A stretch of 64,000 bases of DNA from Limnohabitans sp. (GCF_023910625.1 NZ_JAAVVW010000002.1:420024-484023), one strand, 5' to 3'. Shown: positions 19,920 to 30,291, numbered from the stretch's first letter. The notes: generated by a model not told the origin, from the letters alone. Numbers and translations are program-made.

Positions 19920-21092
19920 ATGTCCAAATTCAAGCGTGTGGTCGTCGGCCTGTCCGGCGGCGTCGATTCGGCCGTCACGGCCCATTTGCTCAAGCAGCAA
20001 GGCCATGAAGTCATTGGCATCTTCATGAAGAACTGGGAAGACGACGATGACAGCGAATACTGCTCGTCCAACATCGACTTTGTGGATGCCGCCGCCGTGG
20101 CCGATGTGCTGGGCATCGAGATAGAGCATGTCAACTTTGCTGCCGATTACAAAGACCGGGTGTTCTCGGAGTTTGTTCGCGAGTACCAAGCCGGGCGCAC
20201 GCCCAACCCGGACATCCTGTGCAATGCCGAAATCAAGTTCAAATCGTTTCTGGACCACGCCATGCGCGTGGGGGCCGAAAAAATCGCCACCGGCCATTAC
20301 GCCCGAGTGCGGCAGAACACCACCAGCGGTCTGTTTGAACTGCTCAAGGGCCTGGACCCCAGCAAAGACCAAAGCTATTTCCTGCACCGCCTGAACCAGG
20401 CGCAGTTGTCCAAAACCCTGTTTCCAGTGGGCGAACTGCACAAGACTGAGGTGCGCCGTATCGCCGAAGAGATCGGTTTGCCCAATGCCAAAAAGAAAGA
20501 CTCGACGGGCATCTGCTTCATCGGCGAGCGGCCGTTTCGCGAGTTTTTAAACCGCTACATCTCCAAAGAACCCGGTCCCATCAAGGACCCGACGGGCCGC
20601 ACCATTGGAAAGCATGTGGGGCTGAGCTTTTACACCTTGGGCCAGCGACAGGGCCTGGGCATTGGCGGCATCAAGGCCAAAGGGGCCGACATGAAGGCGC
20701 TGCAAGCGCGCGGCTTGAGGGGTGCGGGCGAACACACACCCTGGTTTGTGGCCCGCAAGGACATCCCCAACAACACCTTGTGGGTGGTGCAAGGCCACGA
20801 CCACCCCTGGCTCTTGTCGCCGCAACTGCAAGCCACGGATGTGAGCTGGTGCTCGGGCCAGGCCCCTGCGGCTGGAGCCTACGCCGCCAAGACGCGCTAC
20901 CGGCAAACGGATGCGCCTTGCAGGCTGCAAGCGCTCGGCACAACCGATGGGGCATCGGGCTTTGAACTTTCGTTCAGCGATCCCCAATGGGCCGTCACCC
21001 CCGGCCAAAGTGCCGTGCTGTACGACGGCGAGGTGTGCCTGGGCGGCGGCGTGATCCACTCGGCCAGCGCCTGCCCCAACCCAGCGGCCTGA
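19920..21092 (+). CDS. mnmA: tRNA-specific 2-thiouridylase MnmA
   Basis: The 390-residue enzyme makes 2-thiouridine at the wobble position of certain tRNAs. The PP-loop SGGVDS is at residues 11-16, followed by [15 protein letters not shown]; the catalytic cysteines are in [14 protein letters not shown] and [13 protein letters not shown]. The C-terminal part carries a ~20-residue insertion ([11 protein letters not shown] region). The start [14 protein letters not shown] was chosen over an open extension of 36 codons upstream that reads through the transglycosylase promoter. It converges with tcuB, only one base apart. Confidence 0.95.
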   Translation: MSKFKRVVVGLSGGVDSAVTAHLLKQQGHEVIGIFMKNWEDDDDSEYCSSNIDFVDAAAVADVLGIEIEHVNFAADYKDRVFSEFVREYQAGRTPNPDILCNAEIKFKSFLDHAMRVGAEKIATGHYARVRQNTTSGLFELLKGLDPSKDQSYFLHRLNQAQLSKTLFPVGELHKTEVRRIAEEIGLPNAKKKDSTGICFIGERPFREFLNRYISKEPGPIKDPTGRTIGKHVGLSFYTLGQRQGLGIGGIKAKGADMKALQARGLRGAGEHTPWFVARKDIPNNTLWVVQGHDHPWLLSPQLQATDVSWCSGQAPAAGAYAAKTRYRQTDAPCRLQALGTTDGASGFELSFSDPQWAVTPGQSAVLYDGEVCLGGGVIHSASACPNPAA

Positions 21093-21093
21093 C

Positions 21094-22260
21094 TTATTCC
21101 CCGCCCAGACCCAGCCGATTGGGCTGCCGCTTTTCGACGGCAAAGCGCAGCAAAGCGGCCGTGCGGAAAATGCCGTGCGCAAACTTGCCGTAGGGCAGCG
21201 TCAGGAACAAAGCCATCACCGCACCCAGATGCACCGCCAACATCAAAGGCATGGCCGCCGTTTGGCCCAGCAACCACAGCAACAAGCCGGTCACGCTGAC
21301 CAAAAACAGCAAGGCAATGAAACCCCGGTCCATCGGCTTTTGCGCCGCATCCCCGTGCTCCGGATGGCGGCGCAGGTTCAAGCGCCACAAACCGGCCGTG
21401 CCCAGCGTCAGGCTCACCCCACCAATGACGCCCAGCAACTTGGGCAAAGTCGTCAGGTCATAAGGTGCGGGCCAATCCAACACATAGTGGTACAGCGTGG
21501 CTACGCTGGTGGCGGCAAAGCACAACATGAAACCGTAAAACGTCAGGTGGTGGAAACGCCTGCGGGCATGCGTCCAGGCGTCGTCCTCGTTGTGGCAACC
21601 TTCGCCGTGTCCACCGTCCAGGTACTTCAATTGCAGCGCTGCGTTTGCGGCCTCGGCAGCGGCGGGGGACGTCAAACCCGCACCGCTGGTGGCGGGCGTC
21701 ACATCACGCCAAAAGCGCATCACGCCGAGCGCCAGGGCCAGCACGGCAAACAAGAAGATGGGCGCAAACAAGCTCACCATCAGGTTGTGGGGAAAGACCG
21801 CATAAAAACCACCGGCCACGGGCGCGCCCCACAGCGTGCCTTGACGCAGCATCGCCAAGGCCAAAAACAAAGCCAAACCCAAAGCGAGTGCCACCGACAA
21901 GGTCAAGCCATTGCGCTGGTACAGACTGCCCAGGGCCGGAGGCCAGGCGTAGTCGGCATAAGTCTGGCCACGCACTTGCGCCATGGCCTTGGGCACATTG
22001 ATGGCAAAGTCATGCGGCGGTGCGTACTGGCAGGCGTGCAAACACACCCCGCAGTTGTGGCAGAGGTTGGCCATGTAATGGATGTCGGCCTTGCCAAACT
22101 CCAGGCGGCGCGTCATGGCCGGGAACACCGCACAAAAACCTTCGCAATAGCGGCATCCGTTGCAAATTTGCATTTGACGGACCACTTCGGCTTCGGGTGC
22201 CGTCATCTCGCCCCGCGCCAAGGCGCGGGCATCTTGGGTCAGGGCTTCAAGCGTTTGCAT
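21094..22260 (-). CDS. tcuB: Tricarballylate utilisation protein TcuB (CitB-like)
   Basis: A 388-residue electron-transfer protein. Two 4Fe-4S cysteine motifs lie near the N-terminus ([11 protein letters not shown] at 33-43 and [11 protein letters not shown] at 67-77), followed by about six membrane segments with conserved His for haem. In the known tricarballylate system TcuB reoxidises the FAD of TcuA and passes electrons to the quinone pool. It overlaps the 3' end of tcuA by 14 bp, so the two are coupled. The start [15 protein letters not shown] was preferred over an in-frame start 25 codons upstream. Confidence 0.9.
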   Translation of the reverse strand: MQTLEALTQDARALARGEMTAPEAEVVRQMQICNGCRYCEGFCAVFPAMTRRLEFGKADIHYMANLCHNCGVCLHACQYAPPHDFAINVPKAMAQVRGQTYADYAWPPALGSLYQRNGLTLSVALALGLALFLALAMLRQGTLWGAPVAGGFYAVFPHNLMVSLFAPIFLFAVLALALGVMRFWRDVTPATSGAGLTSPAAAEAANAALQLKYLDGGHGEGCHNEDDAWTHARRRFHHLTFYGFMLCFAATSVATLYHYVLDWPAPYDLTTLPKLLGVIGGVSLTLGTAGLWRLNLRRHPEHGDAAQKPMDRGFIALLFLVSVTGLLLWLLGQTAAMPLMLAVHLGAVMALFLTLPYGKFAHGIFRTAALLRFAVEKRQPNRLGLGGE

Positions 22261-23689
22261 GGGCAGTGCCTTTCTTTTGGGCGTGGACGGTTTTGGCCGC
22301 TTGCTCTCCCGCAATGCGGCCAAAAGCCGTGCCAATCGTCATGCCCACCCCGGCGGTGTAACCCTTGCCCAGCACATTGCCGGCCATCATTTCGCCCGCC
22401 ACAAACAGGTTGGGGCTGGGCTGGTCTTTGAATCGCACAGCGGTGGTCTCATCGGTTTTCAATCCCAAATAGGTGAACGTCACGCCGGGCCTGACGGCAT
22501 AGGCGAAATAAGGGGCCGTGTCCAGCGGCCTGGCCCAGTGGGTTTTGGCGGGCGTGACCCCTTCGGTGTGGCAATCGTCCAGAGCCGTGTGGTCAAAAGT
22601 GCCCTCACGGCAAGCGGCGTTGTAATCGTTCAAGGTCTTCATGAAGGTGGCCTCGTCCAGGCCCAGCTGGCGGGCCAACTCGGGCAGGCTGTCCGCCTGG
22701 GTGCCTTCAAACACCGGCGGCATGAAACGGCCCACCGCCTTGGCGTCGATGATGGAATACGCCACCTGCCCCGGCTGCTGGGCCACCAAACGGCCCCAAA
22801 TGGCGTAGCGCTTGGGCCAAAAATCTTCGCCCTCGTCGTAAAAACGGCGCGCCTCACGGTTGACCACCACCCCCAGGGACACGCAGTCGATGCGGGTGCA
22901 AATGCCACCGTCGTACAAGGGTGCGCGGGCATCAATGGCCACCATATGGGCTTGTGTCGGGTCACCAATGCGGTCAGCGCCTTGGTCCAGCATGTATTTG
23001 AGCAACACGCCCTGGTTGTAACGCGTGCCCCGGATCAGAAACTGATCGGCCGGGTACTCACCGCGCTCGTTTTGGCCCCAGGCCTCGCGCAGCCATTCGC
23101 GGTTGGACTCAAAGCCCCCCGCGGCCATCACGCAAGCACGGGCCTCCACACGTTCGCGCCGCACGCTGCCATCGGCCAGCTTGTGCATGACCGATGCGGC
23201 CACAAAGCGCCCCTCGTCCAATTCGACGGTATCCACCTCGGCGTTGTAGTGGATCTCCACGCCCAGCTGTTCGGCGCTGCGGTAAAAGGCATTGACCAAG
23301 GCCTTGCCCCCGCCCATGAAGAACGCATTGGTACGGGCCGTGTGCAAAGCCCCAGACAAAGACGGCTGAAAACGCACACCATGCTTGACCATCCAGGGTC
23401 TGCATGTGGCCGAGTGGCGGATGGCCAAGCGCGCTAAATGCTCATCCGTCAAGCCGCCAGTGACCTTGAGCAAGTCTTGCCAGAACTCTTCTTCCGGGTA
23501 AGCATCGACCAGCACGTCTTGCGGTGCATCGTGCATGCAACGCAAATTGCGCGTGTGACCTGAATTACCACCACGCCACTCGCGCGGTGCCGACTCCAGC
23601 AGCATCACACTGGCACCGCCTTCGCGGGCCATGAGCGCTGCACACAAAGCGGCGTTGCCGCCGCCAATCACCAAAACATCGACCGTCAT
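22247..23689 (-). CDS. tcuA: FAD-dependent tricarballylate dehydrogenase TcuA
   Basis: The 480-residue flavoprotein begins with the FAD loop [17 protein letters not shown] and continues with [17 protein letters not shown] and a C-terminal ATG-like FAD contact ([21 protein letters not shown]). It belongs to the fumarate reductase/succinate dehydrogenase flavoprotein family; TcuA oxidises tricarballylate to cis-aconitate. Paired with tcuB. A dedicated transporter (tcuC) is not next to it. A decayed SDR gene lies directly upstream. Confidence 0.9.
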   Translation of the reverse strand: MTVDVLVIGGGNAALCAALMAREGGASVMLLESAPREWRGGNSGHTRNLRCMHDAPQDVLVDAYPEEEFWQDLLKVTGGLTDEHLARLAIRHSATCRPWMVKHGVRFQPSLSGALHTARTNAFFMGGGKALVNAFYRSAEQLGVEIHYNAEVDTVELDEGRFVAASVMHKLADGSVRRERVEARACVMAAGGFESNREWLREAWGQNERGEYPADQFLIRGTRYNQGVLLKYMLDQGADRIGDPTQAHMVAIDARAPLYDGGICTRIDCVSLGVVVNREARRFYDEGEDFWPKRYAIWGRLVAQQPGQVAYSIIDAKAVGRFMPPVFEGTQADSLPELARQLGLDEATFMKTLNDYNAACREGTFDHTALDDCHTEGVTPAKTHWARPLDTAPYFAYAVRPGVTFTYLGLKTDETTAVRFKDQPSPNLFVAGEMMAGNVLGKGYTAGVGMTIGTAFGRIAGEQAAKTVHAQKKGTAHANA

Positions 23690-23721
23690 AAACACTTTCA
23701 GGGCGCAGGGCCCGGGTCAGA

Positions 23722-23826
23722 TCAGAACTGGTATTTGCGAAAACCACCGTCCACAGGAATCACCGCACCCGTGATGTCACTGGCCATAAGCGATACCAGA
23801 AAAGTCATCCGATTGGCCATGCCCAG
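23722..23826 (-). pseudogene. Remnant of a short-chain dehydrogenase/reductase (C-terminal end)
   Basis: Read on the minus strand, about 33 codons end with FLVSLMASDITGAVIPVDGG and FRKYQF before TGA at 23722-23724. This is the standard C-terminus of SDR enzymes (TGxxxxVDGG). A stop codon interrupts the frame just upstream and no Rossmann fold or YxxxK part is present, so only the tail remains. It directly precedes tcuA on the same strand. Confidence 0.75.
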
Positions 23827-23875
23827 CGTCGACGTTCACCACAATGTCCATGCTCACCTCGGTCACAAGGGCGGT

Positions 23876-24031
23876 TTAGTCTTTAGGTTGAAAGTCCATG
23901 GAAACTCTCATGTTAAAGATATTTTTAAATTTAACCCCCAAAAAGGGGACTGTGAACCCGCCTCCAAGGATGGGGGCATCATGAAAAGTGATGGCAGCTG
24001 ACTTTTCATCTTGTTCAATCAGGCGAGCCAT
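23876..24031 (-). CDS. Unrecognised 51-residue ORF, possibly a gene remnant
   Basis: On the minus strand an open frame starts MARLIEQDEKSAA and ends FNMRVSMDFQPKD. I do not recognise it. It lies in a locally AT-rich stretch between the SDR tail and the PrpF/GalD-type gene, so it may be another decayed piece. The rest of the 460-base gap between tcuA and that gene holds nothing I could support. Confidence 0.2.
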   Translation of the reverse strand: MARLIEQDEKSAAITFHDAPILGGGFTVPFLGVKFKNIFNMRVSMDFQPKD

Positions 24032-24151
24032 GCCCCGCAGAAACACCACTCAGCTTGTTGTCCTGCGCCTGGATCTTCGCCAAAAGGTTCTTGACAACGT
24101 GCACCTAGATGAGGGGCCAATCCTTACGGTTCTTATTTGAATCTGCCAGCC

Positions 24152-25225
24152 TTATTGAAACGCCAAATCAGCGGGAACATGCAAAACACCTTCCATGATT
24201 TTTCGAACCGTACGAACCACGGATGCCCGAACCAATTCCTGCTGATCCGCCTGCCCCCTGACCTCAGCGGCTATCTGAATCACACCCGAGGGGTGCACCA
24301 CTTTGAAAATTTGTTCACCCTCGACGCACACCGACCGGCTGGCAACCGTACCAGGCAAAGCAAACGCAGTGGCCACACCGATAGCACCTGTGACGGCATG
24401 GGCGGTATGACACTGCCAGGGCGTGAAATAGCGTGACACGATGGCCATGGGGTCTTGACCCGGACTGACCAGCACAGGCTTGGGCATCACACTGGCGGAC
24501 ACATCACCCAAGCCCATGAGGCGACCAGCTTGCAGGCGAATGCGCTCCATGCGGGCCAAAAGATCGGGCATGGCATCCAGTTCAGAGGCGCTCTCAGTGC
24601 CTTTGACACCCATGCTCGGGGCACGCATCAAGACCATGGGCATCGCAGCATCGATGCAGGTCACCTCCACCCCATCGATCAAGTTGACGCGAGCACCTGT
24701 GGGAAAAAGTTTTCCAGTCACGGCACCCCATGCGTCCAGAAAATTCAAGTAAACCGGTGCCGCAGTGCCAGCCACCCCGTCTATGCTCATATTGCCGTCA
24801 TAGACGACTTGACCATTGGGTGTGTGAATTTGCACATCAATGCGCGCTCCGGTATTGACGTTGTTCACACGCACCGTGGTCATGCCATCCACGGCCGCAA
24901 TCAAGCCTTGCTCAACGGCAAATGGCGCCACACCCGCCAACATGTTCCCGCAATTGGGACGGGTATCCACCCCGTTGGGTCCGACCTGGGCAAACAGGTA
25001 ATCCACGTCGCAGTCCACGCGAGAAGATCTTGAAACCATGGCGACCTTGCTTGTCAATGTGGTACCGCCGCCCAATCCGTTGATTTGTGACGGATCGGCT
25101 GCACCAATGGCGCTTTGCAACACACGATCCCGCACATGATCATCTTTGGGCAGCCATTCACGAAGGAAAAAAGGGCCGCGTGAAGTTCCTGAACGCATCA
25201 GGACGCAAGGCAATGAAGTAGTCAT
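24152..25225 (-). CDS. PrpF/4-oxalomesaconate tautomerase family isomerase
   Basis: A 357-residue protein of the PrpF family (diaminopimelate-epimerase-like fold): LPCVLMRSGTSRGPFFL at the start, NGLGGGTTLTSKVAMV, and RPNCGNMLAGVAPFA with the conserved Cys. The C-terminal half has WQCHTAHAVTGAIGVATA. Members isomerise tricarboxylic acids such as aconitate, methylaconitate or 4-oxalomesaconate (GalD). Near tcuA/tcuB an aconitate isomerase role is plausible; a gallate-pathway role is also possible, but no other gallate gene is near. It is divergent from a LysR gene 86 bp away that probably regulates it. Confidence 0.8.
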   Translation of the reverse strand: MTTSLPCVLMRSGTSRGPFFLREWLPKDDHVRDRVLQSAIGAADPSQINGLGGGTTLTSKVAMVSRSSRVDCDVDYLFAQVGPNGVDTRPNCGNMLAGVAPFAVEQGLIAAVDGMTTVRVNNVNTGARIDVQIHTPNGQVVYDGNMSIDGVAGTAAPVYLNFLDAWGAVTGKLFPTGARVNLIDGVEVTCIDAAMPMVLMRAPSMGVKGTESASELDAMPDLLARMERIRLQAGRLMGLGDVSASVMPKPVLVSPGQDPMAIVSRYFTPWQCHTAHAVTGAIGVATAFALPGTVASRSVCVEGEQIFKVVHPSGVIQIAAEVRGQADQQELVRASVVRTVRKIMEGVLHVPADLAFQ

Positions 25226-25311
25226 GGGTGCGGATGATGCGATCTGTGTAGAATTTTGTGAATTGCATTTTTAAAAAGTATTGATGCAAAAAACACAAGA
25301 CTGAATTCGAC

Positions 25312-26235
25312 ATGAACATCAACTTCGATTTGCATGACCTGCAGGCCTTTTCTGCCGCAGCTGAACTGGGCAACTTTCGAAAAGCAGCAGAAGCCGTCCA
25401 CATTTCACAACCAGCCTTCAGCCGTCGCATCGACAAACTTGAAAACGCTCTGGGTGTGAAATTGATCGACAGAAGCACCCGCAGCATGAGTCTGACGGGT
25501 GTTGGAAGAGACTTCGCCCGCAAGGTGCGCCTATTGCTTGACGACCTCGATGAGACCTTGCTAGGCATTCAAGAAGTCGGAGGCGCTCGCATGGGCGAAG
25601 TCACCGTCGCCTGCGTACCCTCTGCTGTTTACTATTTCTTACCGCAAGTGCTGCGCACTTACCACGCCAGGTTTCCACGCATCCGAATCAAAGTGCACGA
25701 CGCCAGCGCCAATGAGGTGCTTTCGGTCGTGGCCAGTGGCGAAGCCGACTTCGGGGTCAACTTCATGGGCAACGACGAACCCGGCATTGAATTTCGCAGC
25801 ATTCTGGAAGAGCGCTTTGTCGCCGCCTGCAGAAAAGATCACCCGCTGGCCAAAAAAAGAAAAGTCAGCTGGCAAGAACTGGGGCAATACGACTTCATGT
25901 CTGTTTCCAAATCTTCGGGCAATCGCATGCTGCTCGATTTGGCTTTAGCGTCTGCAGATCAAAGGCCGCAAAGTATTTACGAAGCCCAGCATGTCACCAC
26001 CTTGTTGGGTTTGGTCGAAGCGGGCATGGGTGTGGCTGCGGTGCCGTCATTGGCCATGCCCAGCGCAGATCACCCGGTATTGGCGAGCGTGCCTTTGTTT
26101 GACCCCATCATCACAAGGCGCATTGGACTGATTCGCCGCAAGGGCCGCAGCTTCACACCAGCGGCCGAGAAGCTTTATGAGTTGCTGCTCGGCCTGCGTC
26201 CTGGAAGCCGCCGCAAGTCAGTGGTCAAGACTTGA
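25312..26235 (+). CDS. LysR family transcriptional regulator
   Basis: The 307-residue protein has an N-terminal winged HTH (FDLHDLQAFSAAAELGNF, then ISQPAFSRRIDKLENALGV) and a periplasmic-binding-like effector domain with GEVTVACVPSAVYYFLPQVL. Such regulators usually control the divergent neighbour, here the PrpF/GalD-type isomerase gene, and sense a pathway compound. Its 3' end overlaps the oppositely directed second LysR gene by 11 bp. Confidence 0.88.
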   Translation: MNINFDLHDLQAFSAAAELGNFRKAAEAVHISQPAFSRRIDKLENALGVKLIDRSTRSMSLTGVGRDFARKVRLLLDDLDETLLGIQEVGGARMGEVTVACVPSAVYYFLPQVLRTYHARFPRIRIKVHDASANEVLSVVASGEADFGVNFMGNDEPGIEFRSILEERFVAACRKDHPLAKKRKVSWQELGQYDFMSVSKSSGNRMLLDLALASADQRPQSIYEAQHVTTLLGLVEAGMGVAAVPSLAMPSADHPVLASVPLFDPIITRRIGLIRRKGRSFTPAAEKLYELLLGLRPGSRRKSVVKT

Positions 26236-27220
26236 CTGCTTGTGTCTCCACCTCAAGATGGGATGACGGAACGCTCAGACTGGCGCCCAACCAGACACCA
26301 GAACGAACCAAGGTGCGGACACAATCCGCCAAGACCACACGGGTCGCCAAAGCGGCTGGCGACAGCTCATCGTCCGACAGTCCACATAAGAAATTCACGC
26401 GTCGGACTTGATGATCGCTGATGCGGGTCATACAAAGGCTCTCGGTGGCCCCGGGTATGCGCGCCACCGCAGCCCAAGGTTGCAGTGTGGAGCCCAGTCC
26501 AGCACCGACGGCATCCATCAGCATGGCCAAAGAGTCCATTTCCATGACCACAAGAGGATCTACCTTGGCTCGGGAAAATGCCGCATTCAGGCCACTGCGC
26601 AAGCCATGCGGGCCCGTCGGCAAAATCAAGGGCTCATCACACAGCTGCGCCATGCGCAGGCTCTGGGGGGATTTTCTGGCTCTGCTGGATCGTGCAGAAA
26701 TGAGGAAAATATCTTCTTCAATCAGCGGCAAAACACTCCAGCGCCTGGCCGCTTGCAAGGATTGGCCACCCGCCATCGGCAAATCAAACAGCACCGCCAA
26801 ATCGAGCTGCCGTGCGTTGAGCATGGCCGACAAATGCCCCGAGAGGCTTTCGACCATGTGCAAGCGCACATCCGGGTAACGCTCACGCATGGCCTGCATC
26901 AGCGGTAAACCCAGTACCGCCGCTGTGGTCGGCGCCAGGCCCACGCTCACCGTCCCCGACAAACGCGCCTGCTGGGCAGCGCGAATGGCCTGCTCGGCGT
27001 GCCGCAAGGTCAACTGCGCCTCGCGGAAAAACGCCACCCCCGCCTCGGTGGGCGTCACGCCCTGCGGGCTGCGCTGCAACAAACGTGTGCTCAGCTCTCC
27101 TTCGAGTCGGGTGATTTGCTGGCTCAGGGCCGACTGCACCAAGTCCAGATCCAAAGCAGCCCGGCTGATGCTGCCCAACTCCACCACCCGCACAAAATAC
27201 CGCAGTTGTCGCAGCTCCAT
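26225..27220 (-). CDS. LysR family transcriptional regulator
   Basis: A 331-residue LysR protein: MELRQLRYFVRVVELGSIS, then LVQSALSQQITRLEGELS forms the HTH and the effector domain follows (GTVSVGLAPTTAAVLGLPLM). The beginning resembles the Nac/CysB-like group whose first residues are MELRQLRYF. It is 5 bp downstream of the DUF3422 gene on the same strand, so the two may be co-transcribed. Whether it acts on the tcu genes is unknown. Confidence 0.85.
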   Translation of the reverse strand: MELRQLRYFVRVVELGSISRAALDLDLVQSALSQQITRLEGELSTRLLQRSPQGVTPTEAGVAFFREAQLTLRHAEQAIRAAQQARLSGTVSVGLAPTTAAVLGLPLMQAMRERYPDVRLHMVESLSGHLSAMLNARQLDLAVLFDLPMAGGQSLQAARRWSVLPLIEEDIFLISARSSRARKSPQSLRMAQLCDEPLILPTGPHGLRSGLNAAFSRAKVDPLVVMEMDSLAMLMDAVGAGLGSTLQPWAAVARIPGATESLCMTRISDHQVRRVNFLCGLSDDELSPAALATRVVLADCVRTLVRSGVWLGASLSVPSSHLEVETQAVKS

Positions 27221-27224
27221 GAGG

Positions 27225-28559
27225 TCAGGTGTCCGATCCGTGCAGTTTCTCTTGGATTTTTTGGCGGCTGCGCCAAACGCTCCACAACACCAAAGGCAGC
27301 ATCAAAGCCACGGCCATTTCAGGGTTGAAGGGCAGACCATAGGCCTTCAGGCCCTTGAAGGCATAAAGAAGCAGGCTGACCACGTAATAAGAGATGGCGG
27401 CCATCGACAGGCCCTCCACCGTCACTTGCAGGCGCAGTTGCAGCTCTTGACCGCGAGTCAGTTTTTCAAGCAAGACTTGGTTTTGCGTTTCAGTGGCAAT
27501 GTCCACACGGGTGCGCAACAAGGCACTGGTGCGCGAGACCCGCTCGGCCAAAGATGCCAAGCGTTTTTCGGTGGCCATCACGGTGGCCATGGCCGGTGAC
27601 AAACGCCGCTGCATGAATTCACCCAGCGTTTGAATCCCCGAAATCGGCCGCTCTCGCAACTCCGCCAGGCGCTGGCTGACCAGTGTGTCATAGGCGCTTG
27701 TCGCAGAAAATCTGAACCCATGCTCAGCCGTTGCACGTTCGATGCGGGCCGCCAAAGACACCAGCAAATCCAGCAAGGCCTGATCGCTTTCACCCTTGCG
27801 CTCCAATAAGCCCGTGATGTCGGCCAACTGCCCCTCAGCGGAAGACAACATGGCAGAAAGGTTTTTGGCCACGGGCAAGCCGCGCAAAGCCATCAATCGG
27901 TAGGTCTCCAGCTCCAGCAGTCGCTGCGATATTCGGCCTGCCCTTGCCTCGGAGGTATCAGGTGGTGCCAACACCAGCATGCGCTCAAAACCATCATCGC
28001 CGATCTGGAAATGGGTCAGGATGCACGAGTGTGACAAACCCTCAGCAGTGTTGCCCATGCGGGAGGCCAAAATCGTTCCAGGCCCCAACCAGCTTTGGGC
28101 TTGGACCATCAGGTCGGGCAAAGACATGTCAACTGACAACATGCCCAACTGAATGGCCGCCATGGTTTGACCCGGCAAACCCCGCAACCATTCGGTACCC
28201 ACGGCCACATGCGACGCCAGCTCAGGCAACTGTGCGCCCCATTGCGCATGGGCGGGCAGGTTCTGGACAATCGAATAGCGGGTGAACTCGGTGTGACGCT
28301 CCCACTTCACAGTGAAATGGTCACAACGCAAACGCAAGAAATTGCCCTGCAAACGATCCAGCTCCAATTCGGCATGGCCGGGTAACAGCCGCAGGTGGGC
28401 CCACTCCTGCTCACGCGAAACCCCCTCATTGAGCAAAGCCGCATACACGATCAGCGCCGGCAACCTGACATGAGCAGGTGGTCGGGCGTGGACCTCATTG
28501 TGCAACTCACGCCGCTGGGCGTGTTCTTGCGGCAAAAAACGGGAAGTGATTTCGTTCAT
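27225..28559 (-). CDS. DUF3422 family membrane-anchored protein
   Basis: The 444-residue protein starts MNEITSRFLPQEHAQR and soon has the family mark LHNEVHARPPAHVRLPA. A long soluble region with coiled-coil-like stretches (ATEKRLASLAERVSRTSALL) ends in two hydrophobic segments near the C-terminus (MAAISYYVVSLLLYAF and PEMAVALMLPLVLWSVW). The function of the family is unknown. It sits between a LysR gene and a SLAC1-like channel gene. The start was moved 18 codons inward from the open frame's first start codon to the conserved opening. Confidence 0.8.
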   Translation of the reverse strand: MNEITSRFLPQEHAQRRELHNEVHARPPAHVRLPALIVYAALLNEGVSREQEWAHLRLLPGHAELELDRLQGNFLRLRCDHFTVKWERHTEFTRYSIVQNLPAHAQWGAQLPELASHVAVGTEWLRGLPGQTMAAIQLGMLSVDMSLPDLMVQAQSWLGPGTILASRMGNTAEGLSHSCILTHFQIGDDGFERMLVLAPPDTSEARAGRISQRLLELETYRLMALRGLPVAKNLSAMLSSAEGQLADITGLLERKGESDQALLDLLVSLAARIERATAEHGFRFSATSAYDTLVSQRLAELRERPISGIQTLGEFMQRRLSPAMATVMATEKRLASLAERVSRTSALLRTRVDIATETQNQVLLEKLTRGQELQLRLQVTVEGLSMAAISYYVVSLLLYAFKGLKAYGLPFNPEMAVALMLPLVLWSVWRSRQKIQEKLHGSDT

Positions 28560-28628
28560 ACCCACATTCTGACCAAAAAACCCAGGGCAGGCCACGGGCA
28601 CAGAAGCCCCCATCCGGACTGCTCCGTC

Positions 28629-29642
28629 TCAGGGGGCCTCTGACGACCGGGCTGCCAACTGCACTGGCGGCTCAGGCACCAGCAAACGGCCCTGCAGCCC
28701 ATCCCGGCAAGTGGCCAACAACAGGACGCCAATCGCCCCCGACACAGTCAACAACCACCCCAGGGCCGCAAGCTGCCCCATGCCCTGGCTGACAGCCAGG
28801 TGCACGGACAGTGCAGCCGAAGCAGCCAAAGGAAAGGACATGCCCCAAAAAGGCATGCCAAAGGGCTGTTGCAAACAACGCCTGAGCATTGTCAAAGACA
28901 CCAGTGAGAAGAACAGCGCCAGGCCCCAAAGCATGTGCATCATTACCTCGGGCACCCCCAATTGCTGACCCGACAAAGCCAACACTGAAGGCGGTGCCAT
29001 GGTGATGAACGTGGTGGGCAGCATGCGTGCAGGCCACAAGCCCACCACGCCAATGCGCACCAGCACCAAGACCAGGGCCACCGGCCACAACAGCGCTGCA
29101 ACACCATACTGCGCAGCCGCCCAGACCGGATGGCCCAGCGTCACCCCCGCCAAAGCAGGCAACACATTGCCCACCACCGGAATGAACACGGCGGGCGTCA
29201 TGCCCTGCCAGAAATGCTCAGGAGACAGACCGTGCTGCAGCCAACGCCACATGACGGCCACAGTGATCAACAACAAACCCGAAGCGCCCAACATCCAAAG
29301 CGCATCGGCCCAAAGGCTGTAGCCCCGATGTGTCACCCAGACCGTGGCCAAGAGCACCAACGATGAGGGCACAGCGGCCACAAAGACCTGACGCACAGGA
29401 TGGCGCAAATCGACCAGCACCGCCTGCGCAAAGTGCACACAACGCCAGACCGTGGCCCACAACAGCAACAGCAGAACCCCCCCGGCCAGCCAGCCCAGAC
29501 CCTTTGAGACCTGCAGGGCCACTGCCCCCAAAAGGTCCGCAGCGCGCGCCCATGCCAACGACAGACCGCACAGGCCCATGACCATGGCAAACCAGGCAAA
29601 GCCCACATGCTCTGTCGATGCAGCCCAAGGTCTTTCATTCAT
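28629..29642 (-). CDS. SLAC1/TDT family anion channel or dicarboxylate transporter
   Basis: A 337-residue inner-membrane protein with about ten hydrophobic segments and the TehA/SLAC1 family pattern HVGFAWFAMVMGLCGLSLAW near the start, FIPVVGNVLPALAG in the middle and GMPFWGMSFPLAASAALS later. Relatives are TehA and Mae1-type malate permeases. The start at 29642 was chosen because an upstream Met (29666) would lie inside the ssb terminator. Confidence 0.78.
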   Translation of the reverse strand: MNERPWAASTEHVGFAWFAMVMGLCGLSLAWARAADLLGAVALQVSKGLGWLAGGVLLLLLWATVWRCVHFAQAVLVDLRHPVRQVFVAAVPSSLVLLATVWVTHRGYSLWADALWMLGASGLLLITVAVMWRWLQHGLSPEHFWQGMTPAVFIPVVGNVLPALAGVTLGHPVWAAAQYGVAALLWPVALVLVLVRIGVVGLWPARMLPTTFITMAPPSVLALSGQQLGVPEVMMHMLWGLALFFSLVSLTMLRRCLQQPFGMPFWGMSFPLAASAALSVHLAVSQGMGQLAALGWLLTVSGAIGVLLLATCRDGLQGRLLVPEPPVQLAARSSEAP

Positions 29643-29665
29643 GGTGCTCGCGCCCTTCATGTCCA

Positions 29666-29694
29666 TAAAAAAACCCGTGGGTTAACCACGGGTT
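29666..29694 (-). terminator. Rho-independent terminator after ssb
   Basis: A perfect 9-bp stem (AACCCGTGG / CCACGGGTT, 29672-29680 and 29686-29694) with a GTTAA loop is followed by seven Ts interrupted by none on the minus strand. It lies 27 bp beyond the ssb stop. Confidence 0.8.
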
Positions 29695-29720
29695 GTGCCA
29701 GACAAACCTGTTCTTGGCTT

Positions 29721-30206
29721 CTAGAACGGAATGTCGTCGTCCATGTCGTCGATGCTACTGGCCGCAGGCTTGGAGGCAGAAGCCGGACGCTGGGCAGCAG
29801 CAGCCGCAGGTCGCGCAGCGGATGTCGACTGGCGGACACCGCCACCGTCATCGGCGGGGCCACCCATACCCTGACGGCTGCCCAGCATCTGCATCGTGTC
29901 AGCGCGAATGTCGGTGGCGTACTTTTCCACGCCGTTTTTGTCGGTGTATTTACGGGTCCGCAAACTGCCCTCGACATAAACCTGACTGCCTTTTTTCAGG
30001 TACTGGCCTGCGATTTCGGCCAGCTTGGCAAAAAAGCTGATGCTGTGCCATTCGGTGGCCTCGCGCATTTCTCCGCTGACCTTGTCCTTGTAGCGGTCGG
30101 TGGTGGCCACGCGGATGCTGGTGACTGCATCACCCGAGGGCAGATAGCGGGTTTCGGGGTCGGCTCCCAGGTTGCCGACGATGATGACTTTGTTGACGGA
30201 TGCCAT
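29721..30206 (-). CDS. ssb: Single-stranded DNA-binding protein
   Basis: The 161-residue protein has an OB fold starting [18 protein letters not shown], with [19 protein letters not shown] and [18 protein letters not shown] Gly/Ala/Pro/Ser-rich linker leads to the acidic tip DDMDDDIPF, which binds partner proteins such as RecO, PriA and exonuclease I. It protects single-stranded DNA in replication and repair. The MFS gene is 86 bp upstream on the same strand and uvrA is just beyond; ssb-MFS-uvrA is a common cluster in Burkholderiales. Confidence 0.95.
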   Translation of the reverse strand: MASVNKVIIVGNLGADPETRYLPSGDAVTSIRVATTDRYKDKVSGEMREATEWHSISFFAKLAEIAGQYLKKGSQVYVEGSLRTRKYTDKNGVEKYATDIRADTMQMLGSRQGMGGPADDGGGVRQSTSAARPAAAAAQRPASASKPAASSIDDMDDDIPF

Positions 30207-30291
30207 GAAAAACTCCTCGATGATGCCCAATTATGCGGCCAATCGCCCCTCTGTCCAAGGCCCTTCGGACGCCCCAGGCCCATCCATTGGC

